A program made the translations under genes and the position numbers. A stretch of DNA of 37,697 nucleotides from Gammaproteobacteria bacterium (GTDB lineage Bacteria > Pseudomonadota > Gammaproteobacteria > Steroidobacterales > Steroidobacteraceae). This document shows positions 24,996 to 34,300 of the stretch, one piece after another (position 1 is the first letter of the stretch; each line of letters opens with the position of its first letter). The DNA lies in the NCBI GenBank assembly GCA_028293725.1, contig JAQGOE010000042.1, positions 1 through 37,697 on the forward strand, in the 5' to 3' direction. The notes under the pieces were generated by a model. That model was given only the letters and a program-made list of their open reading frames with translations. It had not been told where the DNA came from and ran no database searches.

Positions 24996-26501
24996 CTAAG
25001 ACGGTCTCGATTGTTTGCGGATGTAGTCCTCATGCCGTGTCATTGACCGCAGCGCCGTGGCGATCTGCTGCTCGATGCGTGCGAGGTGTGCCCGGTTCTC
25101 CTCGGCAGAAATGGTATCGACGAGAGGATTGTAGTCGGTCGGCTCCAGCCCTTGTCCCATCATGACAGCGAACCAACTGGCTTCCTTGAAGAGTTCGTCC
25201 GTCGCCAGCACGATCCGGCCGGTGTGGGTGAAGTGCGCTATCTTGTCAGTCACTGCATCGGGTAAGGACATGTGTTGACAATATTCCCACATCGGCTCCG
25301 ATCGGCCCGCCGAGCGGTGATAGTGCAGTACTAGGAAGTCGCGGACCGACTCGACATCCGCGTCAAAAACGCGGTTGAACTGTTCGGCTGTCTCCGGGTA
25401 ACAGTCGCGCGTGGGAAAGAGCGACAGCAGTTTGGCGATTCCACTTTGTATGAGGTGAATGCTCGTCGATTCCAACGGCTCGAGAAATCCGCTCGACAAG
25501 CCGATGGCGACGACATTCTTGTGCCACGCCTTGCGGCGCCGACCCGCCAGAAAACGAATGGGTCGGGGCTCGGCGAGCGCGCGGCTGTCGAGATGCGAGC
25601 GCAAGCCCTCCGCAGCCTGTTCGTCACTCCAGAACTTGCTGCTGTAGACCATCCCGTTGCCGGTGCGGTGCTGCAGGGGAATGCGCCATTGCCATCCCGC
25701 GGCATGCGCAGTTGAGCGCGTGTGGGGAATCGGGTCCGCCACTCGCTCGGTCGGTACTGCCAGGGCTCGATCGCAAGGAAGCCAATGAGACCAGTCATCG
25801 AACCCGGCGTGGAGAGTCCCTTCTATCAGTAGCGCGCGCAGACCGGAGCAGTCGATGAACAGATCGCCTTCGATGAGCTCGTCCCGATGGGTTGTCAGCG
25901 AGGTGATGAAGCCCGATTCTGGATCCTGCGTGACCCGGGTGACTTTGCCTTCGACGCGCCGCACCCCTTTCGCTTCGCAGCGGCGGCGTAAGCAGGCAGC
26001 GTATAGGCTGGCGTCAAAATGGTAGGCGTAGCCGAGCGTTGCCAGGATGGAATTCGGATCATTGCTCGGCGGAGCAAATTTGCTCGCCCAGGCTGCCTGC
26101 GTGGTCAGGGAATAAGCCGTGTGACTCTGCGTCGCGCCGGCCAACTTCGCCCGGATCCAACGGTGATAGAACATCGAGGCGTCGTGTGGGCCGCCGTAGC
26201 GTCCAAACGGGTGGAAATACCGGCTGCCGTCACCATTCCAGTTGACGAACTCGATACCGAGCTTATAGGTCGCCTGGGTCTCACGGAGGAGGTCGGCCTC
26301 GTTGAGGTCGATCAGCCTGTTGAACCAATGGATGGTCGGAATCGTGGCCTCACCCACACCGATGGTACCGATCTCCTCGGACTCGATCAGGGTGAGTGTG
26401 AATTGCGGCGGCGAGTTGACCTTGGCCAGGGCGGCCGCCGTCATCCAGCCGGCGGTCCCCCCTCCCAGAATGACGATCTTGCGGATACGCCGGTCAGGCA
26501 T
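24996..26501 (-). CDS. flavin-dependent tryptophan-halogenase-like protein
   Basis: A 501-residue relative of PrnA/RebH, which use FADH2 and O2 to make hypohalous acid that is passed to an active-site lysine. The start is the ATG at 26501; a TTG at 26531 overlapping the receptor stop is less likely. Diagnostic features are in place: the FAD-binding GGGTAGWM (residues 13-20), the catalytic lysine as Lys80 in TYKLGIEF (Lys79 in PrnA), WxWxIP at 270-275, and the glutamate in the SSGFLEPLESTSIHL segment. All features needed for halogenation are therefore present, but many TonB-receptor-linked members have no known substrate. No signal peptide is seen, so it acts in the cytoplasm. It lies between the receptor and a secreted glycosidase. 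Confidence 0.92.
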   Translation of the reverse strand: MPDRRIRKIVILGGGTAGWMTAAALAKVNSPPQFTLTLIESEEIGTIGVGEATIPTIHWFNRLIDLNEADLLRETQATYKLGIEFVNWNGDGSRYFHPFGRYGGPHDASMFYHRWIRAKLAGATQSHTAYSLTTQAAWASKFAPPSNDPNSILATLGYAYHFDASLYAACLRRRCEAKGVRRVEGKVTRVTQDPESGFITSLTTHRDELIEGDLFIDCSGLRALLIEGTLHAGFDDWSHWLPCDRALAVPTERVADPIPHTRSTAHAAGWQWRIPLQHRTGNGMVYSSKFWSDEQAAEGLRSHLDSRALAEPRPIRFLAGRRRKAWHKNVVAIGLSSGFLEPLESTSIHLIQSGIAKLLSLFPTRDCYPETAEQFNRVFDADVESVRDFLVLHYHRSAGRSEPMWEYCQHMSLPDAVTDKIAHFTHTGRIVLATDELFKEASWFAVMMGQGLEPTDYNPLVDTISAEENRAHLARIEQQIATALRSMTRHEDYIRKQSRPS

Positions 26502-26523
26502 GTGCGCGCTTACCGCATCTCCT

Positions 26524-29451
26524 TCAATCAAACCGGTAAGTCAGAGAGACCAGGCCCGTCGGCCCCACGATACCACGGCCGTAGAAGTACCCGTTCACGA
26601 TTTGCTGGGTGAAACCCTGGCGCGGATTGCCTTCGGTCAGTCCGAGGACGTTGGTCACATTGACCACACTGACATTCAGGGCGAGGTTCCGGGTGATGTT
26701 GCAGATGGCGCCGACCGACAGGACTCCGTACCCCGGCAAGGCGACCTGGTTACCGTTATCCGCAAAGATGCGGCCGATGTGCTGGTAGTTCAGATAGACC
26801 TGGCCATAGTGCCCGGGCAAGTCATAGGCCGGCGTCAGCGTATACATCAGGTTGGGCGTGCGCCCCGGTGTCTTGCCGTTATAGAAGGCGTCCGCCTCCT
26901 GCGCGACGATCGTATTGACGATGTTTGTGGCGCCCGTCGAGACGTTGCTGAACGTCGGGTCCTGGTAGGTCGCCTGGGCATGCAGCGAGAAGGCATGTAG
27001 CGGCTCGAACTCGGGCCGATAGGTGGCATCGAGGTCGACACCGTTGCCGTCCGAGTTGCCGAAAAAGCCCAGGTTCAGGTTGGGGTTGGCCGGATCGACG
27101 CCGCCACCCCAGGTCTGGTTGTCGAACTGGGTGCGGAATCCCCGCAGGGTGCCGACGAGCCCGTAGTCGGCGAAGGTCACACCGGCCTCGTACAGCACGA
27201 TGCCCGTAGGGTGGGGATTGAGACCCTGGGTCTGGTAGCCCTTCTCGTAGCGGGCGTAGGCCGATAGATTCGGCGAGAGGGTGTAGTTGAGGCCGGCGGT
27301 CCAGTTGACCGGATTTTCCGATCCGGACGAATAGTTGAACGTGCCGTTGAAAGCGTTGGGGTTGGTCTGGTTCACCCCCTGGATCCCAGGCGGAATCGCC
27401 AGGCTCGAGCTGTTACCGGCGGCGGCCGTCTCGCTCTCGTGCTCGTAGCGCACCCCGAAGTCGAAGTGCAGCTTCTTGTTCCAGGTGAACTCGTTGTTGA
27501 TGTAGACCGATTGCGAGTTCTGGTTGTAGTAGCTGATGCCCGCGCCCCAGTCGCCGTAGCTGACCAGGCCGTTGTTGGTCAGGGTGCCGAGCACGCCGCC
27601 CGCGCCGTTCATGGCCACGACATCGTAGATGTTGGACTGGTTGCTGACGTCGTTGATGACCGGGGCGACGCCGGACTGGTCGTTAGACTGGTGAACGGAG
27701 TAGACCATCCCGCCCACGGTGAGGCTGTTGGTCCAAGCGCCGCCATCCATGTCCCACTTCACGCCGAAGTCACTACCCCAATCCCGTTGTTTGAGGAGTT
27801 GCTGGTTGAGTACCGTCTGTTGCAGCAGCCCGTTGCCGTTGAGTGCATTCAACGCCGCGGCATTCGCGGCCGGGGTGACCTGGCCGGTTGCCACGTTGCG
27901 GATGCCGAACTGGGTGGTACCCGGAAAGGCGGCCTGGCCCGCGGTGAGCAGGCTCGAGATCGGGGAGTTGGTGCCCGGTGTCAGGTAAGTGACCGCCGAA
28001 GCGAGCCCGCCGTTGCCCGTGCCGCTGCCGGCGAACACGCCGTTGAAGTCCCAGTCCGTCTGCGTGTAGCGCGCCCGGGCGAATACGCTGACCGAATCAT
28101 TTATCGGCGCGTTGATATCGACGCGATAGAGGCTTCCCGGCGCGTGAATGCCTTGGGCGGCGCTGAAAGTCCGGAAGCATTCGTTGACGCAGGAGTCCGG
28201 TACCGTGATGTAGGCGAAATCCCGCCCGACGATGTTGCCGAATTGCGAGTCCAGCCCTGGAACGCTGGTGATCTTGCCATTGTTGTACGCGTAGGGCTGG
28301 TCGGCGTAGTACGGATCGTGCTCGTCCCACCTCTTGTAAGTGAAGCGCACCGAGGCACCGTTGTCGAAGCGCTTTTCGAGCTGCAGTTTGATGTGCCAGG
28401 TGTCGTAGCGGAACGCCGAGTCGCGCGTGCCCGGATTGGAATCGTAGTAGGCACTGGCCGCGAACGCGAAATTTTCGGCGATCGGGGCAGAAAACCACAC
28501 ATCCGCGCGCCGCTCGCCGTAAGTCGTACCCATGACCTGGGCGAGCCCGCCGGCTTGCTCGAAGTTCAGCTTGCGCGAGATGAAGTTGATCGAAGCGCCC
28601 GCTGCGTTGGGAGTGAGAATACCCGAGCTGCCGCCCTGGAGAGATTCCACGTGATCGATGGAAAGGTCGTTCTGGAACACCTCGTCATCGTTCAAGCCGC
28701 CGTAGATGGGCGCCATGCCGTCTTCGATCAGCCGGACGAATGCCTGTCCGCCGCCCGGCAGACCGCGCACGGAATAGTTGTTGGAAACCGGTCCGGCGGT
28801 ACTTTCGACGAAGATGCCTGGAATCAGCGTCAGTACATCAGCCGTACTGCGCGGCGCTTTTTGCTGGAGGTCCTCGTTGCTTATGGAGGTGATGGCCACC
28901 GAGGAGTCCAGCAAGGTGCGTTTGGAAGTCGTGCCCGTGACAACGACGGTACTCAGAACCTCATCGCCACCGGGGGACACTTCGGGCGGCTGTGCGGTGG
29001 GCGAGGGCGTTGTCGCAGCCGGTGTCTGAGGAGCCGATGTCTGGTACACGGTACGCTCCATGGGCGGAGCGTCTTTGGCCGGTGACGATACGTTGACCGG
29101 CGACGACACATTGCGCGTGATGTCCGCGTTCTTCGTCCTGATCATCAACACGCCGGAGGAGTTGATGTCGACTCTCAGTTCGGTTCCCGCCAGCAGCGCC
29201 TGGAGCGCCTGGGCAGCGGTATAGCTGCCGTGCAGGCCCGAAGTCGTACGACCTTTTACGATGCTTTCTGAGTAGATGATCTGCTGCGCGGCCGCCTGGC
29301 TGAAATCAGTTAGCGCCTGACCCAGGGGCTCAGGAGGAATATCGAACCGGTAGGTTGGGTCCTCCCCGGCATACGCCGTATTGCCCAGCCTCAGAATGCT
29401 TCCCACTACAGTCGACAGCAGCAAACTGCCGCGCCGTTGTTTCCCAGCCAT
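26524..29451 (-). CDS. TonB-dependent receptor with STN signalling domain (FecA-like)
   Basis: A 975-residue transducer-type receptor. The start at 29451 is fixed by AGGGGG 6 bases upstream; longer readings from 29466 or 29469 lack this. After the signal peptide (ending NTAYA), the STN domain occupies about residues 30-105 (FDIPPEPLGQALTDFSQ, GLHGSYTAAQALQALLAGT). A Pro/Thr-rich linker (about 130-170) precedes the TonB-box-like STVVVTGTTSKR and a plug with YSVRGLPGGGQAFVRLIEDG and VESLQGGSSGILTPNAAGASINF. The barrel ends in GLVSLTYRFD. With FecI and FecR just upstream, ligand binding should signal through the STN domain to FecR. The usual substrates of this class are ferric siderophores, but a sugar or aromatic ligand is suggested here by the glycosidase and halogenase. 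Confidence 0.95.
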   Translation of the reverse strand: MAGKQRRGSLLLSTVVGSILRLGNTAYAGEDPTYRFDIPPEPLGQALTDFSQAAAQQIIYSESIVKGRTTSGLHGSYTAAQALQALLAGTELRVDINSSGVLMIRTKNADITRNVSSPVNVSSPAKDAPPMERTVYQTSAPQTPAATTPSPTAQPPEVSPGGDEVLSTVVVTGTTSKRTLLDSSVAITSISNEDLQQKAPRSTADVLTLIPGIFVESTAGPVSNNYSVRGLPGGGQAFVRLIEDGMAPIYGGLNDDEVFQNDLSIDHVESLQGGSSGILTPNAAGASINFISRKLNFEQAGGLAQVMGTTYGERRADVWFSAPIAENFAFAASAYYDSNPGTRDSAFRYDTWHIKLQLEKRFDNGASVRFTYKRWDEHDPYYADQPYAYNNGKITSVPGLDSQFGNIVGRDFAYITVPDSCVNECFRTFSAAQGIHAPGSLYRVDINAPINDSVSVFARARYTQTDWDFNGVFAGSGTGNGGLASAVTYLTPGTNSPISSLLTAGQAAFPGTTQFGIRNVATGQVTPAANAAALNALNGNGLLQQTVLNQQLLKQRDWGSDFGVKWDMDGGAWTNSLTVGGMVYSVHQSNDQSGVAPVINDVSNQSNIYDVVAMNGAGGVLGTLTNNGLVSYGDWGAGISYYNQNSQSVYINNEFTWNKKLHFDFGVRYEHESETAAAGNSSSLAIPPGIQGVNQTNPNAFNGTFNYSSGSENPVNWTAGLNYTLSPNLSAYARYEKGYQTQGLNPHPTGIVLYEAGVTFADYGLVGTLRGFRTQFDNQTWGGGVDPANPNLNLGFFGNSDGNGVDLDATYRPEFEPLHAFSLHAQATYQDPTFSNVSTGATNIVNTIVAQEADAFYNGKTPGRTPNLMYTLTPAYDLPGHYGQVYLNYQHIGRIFADNGNQVALPGYGVLSVGAICNITRNLALNVSVVNVTNVLGLTEGNPRQGFTQQIVNGYFYGRGIVGPTGLVSLTYRFD

Positions 29452-29570
29452 CACAATCCCCCTCATCAACAGTCTGCTCCGGCGTGGAACAGGCGCCTAC
29501 AAGGAAGAACGAGTTCCCGGGGCGGTTCCTCACCGGGAGCGAAAAAATATTGCTGTGGGAATTGCGCGAC

Positions 29571-29603
29571 AGAGCGCCGCCTGAGCCTCAGGAGCGGCGC
29601 TCT
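29571..29603 (-). terminator. hairpin between fecR and the TonB receptor
   Basis: AGAGCGCCGC and GCGGCGCTCT form a 10-base stem, with an inner CTGAG-C-CTCAG dyad and a two-base bulge. It includes the fecR stop codon. A T-run (ATTTTTT on the minus strand) appears about 23 bases further on. It may act as a partial terminator that separates sigma/anti-sigma expression from that of the receptor operon, or as an mRNA processing stem. Confidence 0.55.
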
Positions 29604-30618
29604 ACGAGCGCGGCTGTAAGAGAATGCCGTTGGCCCCGGTCGTCGACGCCTGCACTGGGAAATAGCTGGTGACCGCGCTGACAAATGAGCCGACGTCCCC
29701 AGCGTTGAAGACACCACTGAAACGAATGGAGGCGATCGATGGGTCAATCACGATGGGTTGCGTCGTATAGCGGTTCACGCGTGCCACCGCATCACCCAGC
29801 GGCTCATCCCTGAACAACAGCCGACCGGCCTCCCAGGCCCTGGCAACTTGCAGGTCGGCCGCCACGATGGCGGGCCGAACATTCCGCGCTACGACGAGTT
29901 TCTCGCCCGCTCTGAGCGAAATCGGGTTTTCCGACTGGCCGACGGTTTCCGTCGTACCCGCGGCTTGCGCGCTCTTGATTACGACCTGTCCCTGTATGAG
30001 CGTTATCAGGACTGTCGATTGCAGCCGCTCCACGTCGAACGACGTGCCAACCGCCACTACGGTCTGCGGGCCCACCGTCACCGTGAACGGTCGGCTCGCA
30101 TCGTGTGCTACGTCAAAACGCGACCGCCCACGGTCGAGCGTGATCGAGCGCGCCGTCTTCTCATACGCGACACCAACTCTCGTAGCGGAATCCATGGAGA
30201 TACGAGACCCATCGGGCAGCGCCACGATCCGGCGCTCACCGATGTCGGTTTGATAGTAGGTGGGCCCACACAGATTCAGGTAAAGCACAACGGCGCCAAT
30301 CATGACCATGGCCAGGGCGGCCGCCGCAGCGCCGAGCTTCACCGTGCGCGTATTCCAGCGGCGGGCGCCGGCTTGTCGCAGGCGTGCCAGTGCCTGTCGC
30401 CTGAGTTCCAACATCTCCGGTGCGGTGTCCGCAGCACCGACCGAGGACCACGCTTTGCCAACGGCCTCGCGGGCGCCGGCGTTACGGGGATCGGACCGCC
30501 AATGGAGATACTCGGCCGAGTCTCTCGCGGCAGGATCGCGCGTGAGCTTCAGCCGCCAACCGGCGGCCTCTTCGAGCGCTTTGCGCTGATCGGGCGAAAG
30601 GTCGCGGAACGCACTCAT
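29602..30618 (-). CDS. fecR: FecR-like anti-sigma/signal-transducing protein
   Basis: A 338-residue inner-membrane regulator. The N-terminal DUF4880-type cytoplasmic domain (about 12-55; EAAGWRLKLTRD and EYLHWRSDPRNAGAREAVGKAW) holds the sigma factor. A single membrane helix is at about 94-114. The periplasmic FecR domain (about 120-235) includes GERRIVALPDGSRISMDSAT, a hallmark of the family. A C-terminal STN-like segment (about 262-335; LLFRDEPLGDAVARVNRY) would contact the receptor. Its start overlaps the fecI stop by 4 bases, giving strict co-translation. FecR relays ligand occupancy of the outer-membrane receptor to FecI, as in ferric citrate signalling. The symbol marks the homology group, not proven citrate specificity. 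Confidence 0.95.
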   Translation of the reverse strand: MSAFRDLSPDQRKALEEAAGWRLKLTRDPAARDSAEYLHWRSDPRNAGAREAVGKAWSSVGAADTAPEMLELRRQALARLRQAGARRWNTRTVKLGAAAAALAMVMIGAVVLYLNLCGPTYYQTDIGERRIVALPDGSRISMDSATRVGVAYEKTARSITLDRGRSRFDVAHDASRPFTVTVGPQTVVAVGTSFDVERLQSTVLITLIQGQVVIKSAQAAGTTETVGQSENPISLRAGEKLVVARNVRPAIVAADLQVARAWEAGRLLFRDEPLGDAVARVNRYTTQPIVIDPSIASIRFSGVFNAGDVGSFVSAVTSYFPVQASTTGANGILLQPRS

Positions 30619-31184
30619 GGCTGCAGAAACCGGGCGCCCAGATGCGCCATGGCCTTCATCATCGCTTTTTCCACCGCACTCACCGAAATCCCGTACATCG
30701 CCGCAATCTCGCGGTGTTGCACGTTCTCCAGCCGCGCCAGAATGAATATGTCGCGGGTCCGTTCTCCCAGCTCCGCGAGAGCCTCGAGAACATCCCGAAT
30801 GGTTTGCCTACCTACTAGAACGCGTTCGGGATCCCGGTCCTCAACCAGATTCGCGGAAAACGCATTCTTTTCATCCAGCAGGTCGAGACTTTGGGCTCGC
30901 CTGTGGTGTGCCGTCGCCACCGACTTTGCCCTATCGCGGAGTAGATTGGCCGCGATCGTAAAGACGTAGCCCTCGATGGTTTGGCCATTGTGCCGGTCGG
31001 GATGATTCACCAGCCGCATGAAGACTTCCTGGGTCAAGTCCTCTGCCTCGTTACGGCTGTTGACCCGCTTCAGGAAGTACGCGACGAGCGGCCCCCGAAA
31101 GGAACGATCCAGCTCGAGCGCGGCCGTGGGGCTTTCGGTGATCTTGTCCCGCTCTTTCGGTCTGTTATGCGTACGTTCACCCAT
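30615..31184 (-). CDS. fecI: FecI-like ECF sigma factor
   Basis: A 189-residue ECF sigma factor of the FecI group. Region 2 spans about residues 28-92 (LVAYFLKRVNSRNEAEDLTQEVFMRLV, then EGYVFTIAANLLRDRAKS). Region 4 spans about 122-180 (LGERTRDIFILARLENVQHREIAAMYGISVSAVEKAMMKAM). It is first in the operon and would drive transcription of the receptor-halogenase-glycosidase genes when released by FecR. It is divergent from the helicase gene, with 141 bases between starts, where its own promoter should lie. No strong ribosome site precedes the ATG. Confidence 0.95.
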   Translation of the reverse strand: MGERTHNRPKERDKITESPTAALELDRSFRGPLVAYFLKRVNSRNEAEDLTQEVFMRLVNHPDRHNGQTIEGYVFTIAANLLRDRAKSVATAHHRRAQSLDLLDEKNAFSANLVEDRDPERVLVGRQTIRDVLEALAELGERTRDIFILARLENVQHREIAAMYGISVSAVEKAMMKAMAHLGARFLQP

Positions 31185-31325
31185 CCGACGGGAGAATACG
31201 CGCGCGGCAACCTTTGTCGATACCCCTCTCGAAGCAACACACCTCGCCGGCGCGTCGCCATACGAATACAGGTGGCGGTACGCCAGGACTCATGGCAAAA
31301 ACTTCAATCGAAAAGGGAGTGCGAA

Positions 31326-34300
31326 GTGACCGAACCGCGTCGTCTGTTACAGCGTCTGCTCGAGTACATCGAGGAACAGGCGAAGGAGATCGATCCCCGG
31401 GTTTTCAGTCTGCGCAGCGCCAAGGGTTTCATCCGTCGCAAAGATGAAATCGCCGGCCTCCCCGGCGTCGAATATGACGTGAAGGTGGAAGGTGACCACA
31501 TCTGGTTGCGGGTCGCGCGGCTGGCTGCATCCAATCCCCCTGCGATGCCGGATCAGTTCCGTGCCTTCGTTCGTGCGGGCCATGATCCCGACGGCGACCC
31601 TCCCGTGCTGGACGAGTCCGCGTTCCGGCGCTGGCTGACCAAGGCGGCGGACGGAAAAAGCCCCGAGCGACGTTCCGAGCTGGAGAGGCAAGGTCGCGCC
31701 ACGGTGGCCAAGGCGCTGCACGAATACGTGGCGCGTTGGAATGCATGGGCCACCGCGGAGCGTCCGCTACGCCGGACGATCTCGCTATACGGCGATCTGT
31801 TCTCGCTGCGGCATCAGCTCGCCGCGGAGGAGACCGCCAGGCCCCAGGAGCTCATCTGGGGTGTTGGAATTGCTACTCGCGCGCTCGAGTTCGAGCGCGC
31901 CAGCTTCGACTTCGAGTATCCGCTGCTGACGCAGGCCGTGGAAATCGCACTCGACGAGATGACAATGGCGCTCGAAGTACGTCCGCGCGCCACCGACACC
32001 CGTGTGGAGCTCGACGCATTCGTCTCGTGTCAGGTTCCGGGAGCCGCCGAAGTCGAGCGCGCCGCTCGCGAGCATCTCGCGCGTGACAGGGATCGCCCGG
32101 TTACTCCCTTCGATCCGGCCAGCTACACCGACGTGTTGAAGCTGGCCGCGTCGAATCTCGACAGCCATGGCGTCTTCTGCGAGCTCACCCGCAACGAGCC
32201 GGTGCCGCCCGCCGGGGCGCATCTCGTGGTGACGGATGCCTGGGTACTGCTTTCCCGGCCGCGCTCCAACAACTATCTCTTCGAGGACCTGAAGCGCTTG
32301 CAGGAGAAGTTGCAGAGTGGTTGCGACATTCCGGCCGGCCCGCTGGCATTGGTAACACCGTCGTCCGATCAGCCGGTCGAATACGAGCCCGTGCGATTTC
32401 GCGGCCTGTCGAGCCGCGGCACGCCCGACAGCGGCAAGAGCCAGGAAGAGTTATATTTTCCATTGCCCTACAACGATGAGCAAGTGACCATCGTGCAGTA
32501 TCTCGAGCGGGCACCCGGCGTCACCGTTCAGGGGCCACCGGGAACAGGTAAGACTCACACCATAGCCAACATCGTCTGCCACTATCTCGCCAAGGGGCGC
32601 CGCGTGCTCGTCACATCACGCGGTGAGCGCGCACTGGAGGTTTTGCGAGACAAGATCCCGGAGGAAGTGCGGGCGTTGACGGTGGCGCTCCTCGCAAGCG
32701 ACCGTGAGGGCGTGCGACAGTTTCAGGCGGCCATCGAAGCTATCCAACACCAGGTCTCGCAGTTGAATCCCGAGATCACCAAGCGGGAAATTGCCACCAC
32801 GACGAGCGCCATCGACCGGGCTCACGGCGAGCTGATTGCGCTCGACAAGCGGGTCGATGAAATTGCCGCCGCGCAGCTCGCAGACATCACTGTGGACGGT
32901 GTACCCATGCGCGCGCAACAGCTTGCGCAACTCGTCGTCTCGGGAGCCACGCAGCACGCTTGGTTCGACGATGACGTGACGCTCGCGCCGGAGCACGCTC
33001 CGCCGTTTACCGAAGAAGAAGCGGAGCGACTGCGCGAGGCTCGCCGCGGGCTCGGGGCGGATCTGGTTTATGCCAACTCGCGCATTCCCGCCGTCGACGC
33101 TCTTCCCACCGCTGTAGAGATGGGCTCTCTGCACGAGCTGCTGTCGAAAATAAGAGAGTTCGAGGACGAAGTTGCAAATGGTCAGGTTTTGCCTCTGAAG
33201 GCGACGACCCCGAGCGTGCTCGAAGCGGCACGCGCTCTGGGCGCGCAGGTCGAGGACGCCATCGCGCTTGCAGATGTGCTCGAAAGCGCGGACGGGGATT
33301 GGCCTAGTGAGCTTCGGGGAAAGTGTCGTCTGCCGTCATTTGCATCGGAGCGCGCTGCGCTCGAGGCCCTATTCGAAGACCTCGACACGCTCATCGAGGC
33401 TCGGGCCGCATTCCTGAAAAGACCGGTGGATTTCCCCGAAGCCGGGTTGTATTCCGCGCGAACCCGCGAGGCGATTGCCCGCGGCGCGGAGTTGGGAAAG
33501 CCCTTCGCCCCCATTGCAATCGGTGTGGCCGAAGCGAGAGAGCACGTCAAAGCAATCCGCATATCGGGTTTGCCGCCATCGCATGCGGACGATTGGGCAC
33601 ACGTGCGGCGCTTTGTTGAACTCCATGAAAAGGTGCTTTCGTTCGTGACGCGTTGGAATCATTGCGCCGCCGAGCTTGCGATTCCGAAGCTCGACGGCGG
33701 CGTGCCCAAGCTCCGGCACATCGAGACAACCGCAAATCTCGCGCGCACGGCGCATAAGCTGGCGACCCTCTACGACATGACATTGCCCAGGAGCGCCGCG
33801 GCTGTGTTCGATAAGGTGCCGGACGCCGAGCTCGTCGGAGGTACCGCGCAGCTCGGCTCGATTCTAGAGCAGCTTAGGCGGCATCTGACGCGGGTGGATC
33901 TTGCTCACGCGCTCACCGTCCTCGCAGGTCTGCACGAGAAGCTCGCGGGGACATCCGGTCCCGTGTCGGATCAGTTGCGGCTGTTCATCGATTCGCAGCT
34001 GGGAAACCCCGAGCTGTCCCCCGAGCGTGTTGCCGCTCACTATGCGGAAATCTGTATGGAGTTGCGCCGGATTGGCGGCCTGTCGGCCGAGTTCGCGACC
34101 CTTCAGGAGCTACGCGAGCAGCTCGCGACCGCCGGCGCTCACAAACTCGCAGCGCGCGTAGGCTCGGTCGCGGTCAGGAGTTCGGGAGAGGACCGGGTGT
34201 TTCCCGTGACCTGGCGTGCCGCGTGGAACTGGGCCCGGATGCGACGGCACCTCGATGCCATCGAGTCGCGCGAGGAGCTCATTACTCTTGCTGAGCGGCG

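Noticed and set aside
27439..29085. 548-residue plus-strand open frame opposite the STN receptor gene
   Set aside because: It lies wholly antisense to a certain receptor, shows no domain, and is rich in the Val/Gly/Arg/Ala composition expected of a shadow frame in GC-rich DNA.
30981..31325. N-terminal extension of the helicase by 115 codons
   Set aside because: It would overlap fecI and its promoter region, the residues look non-coding, and the GTG at 31326 has a good ribosome site.
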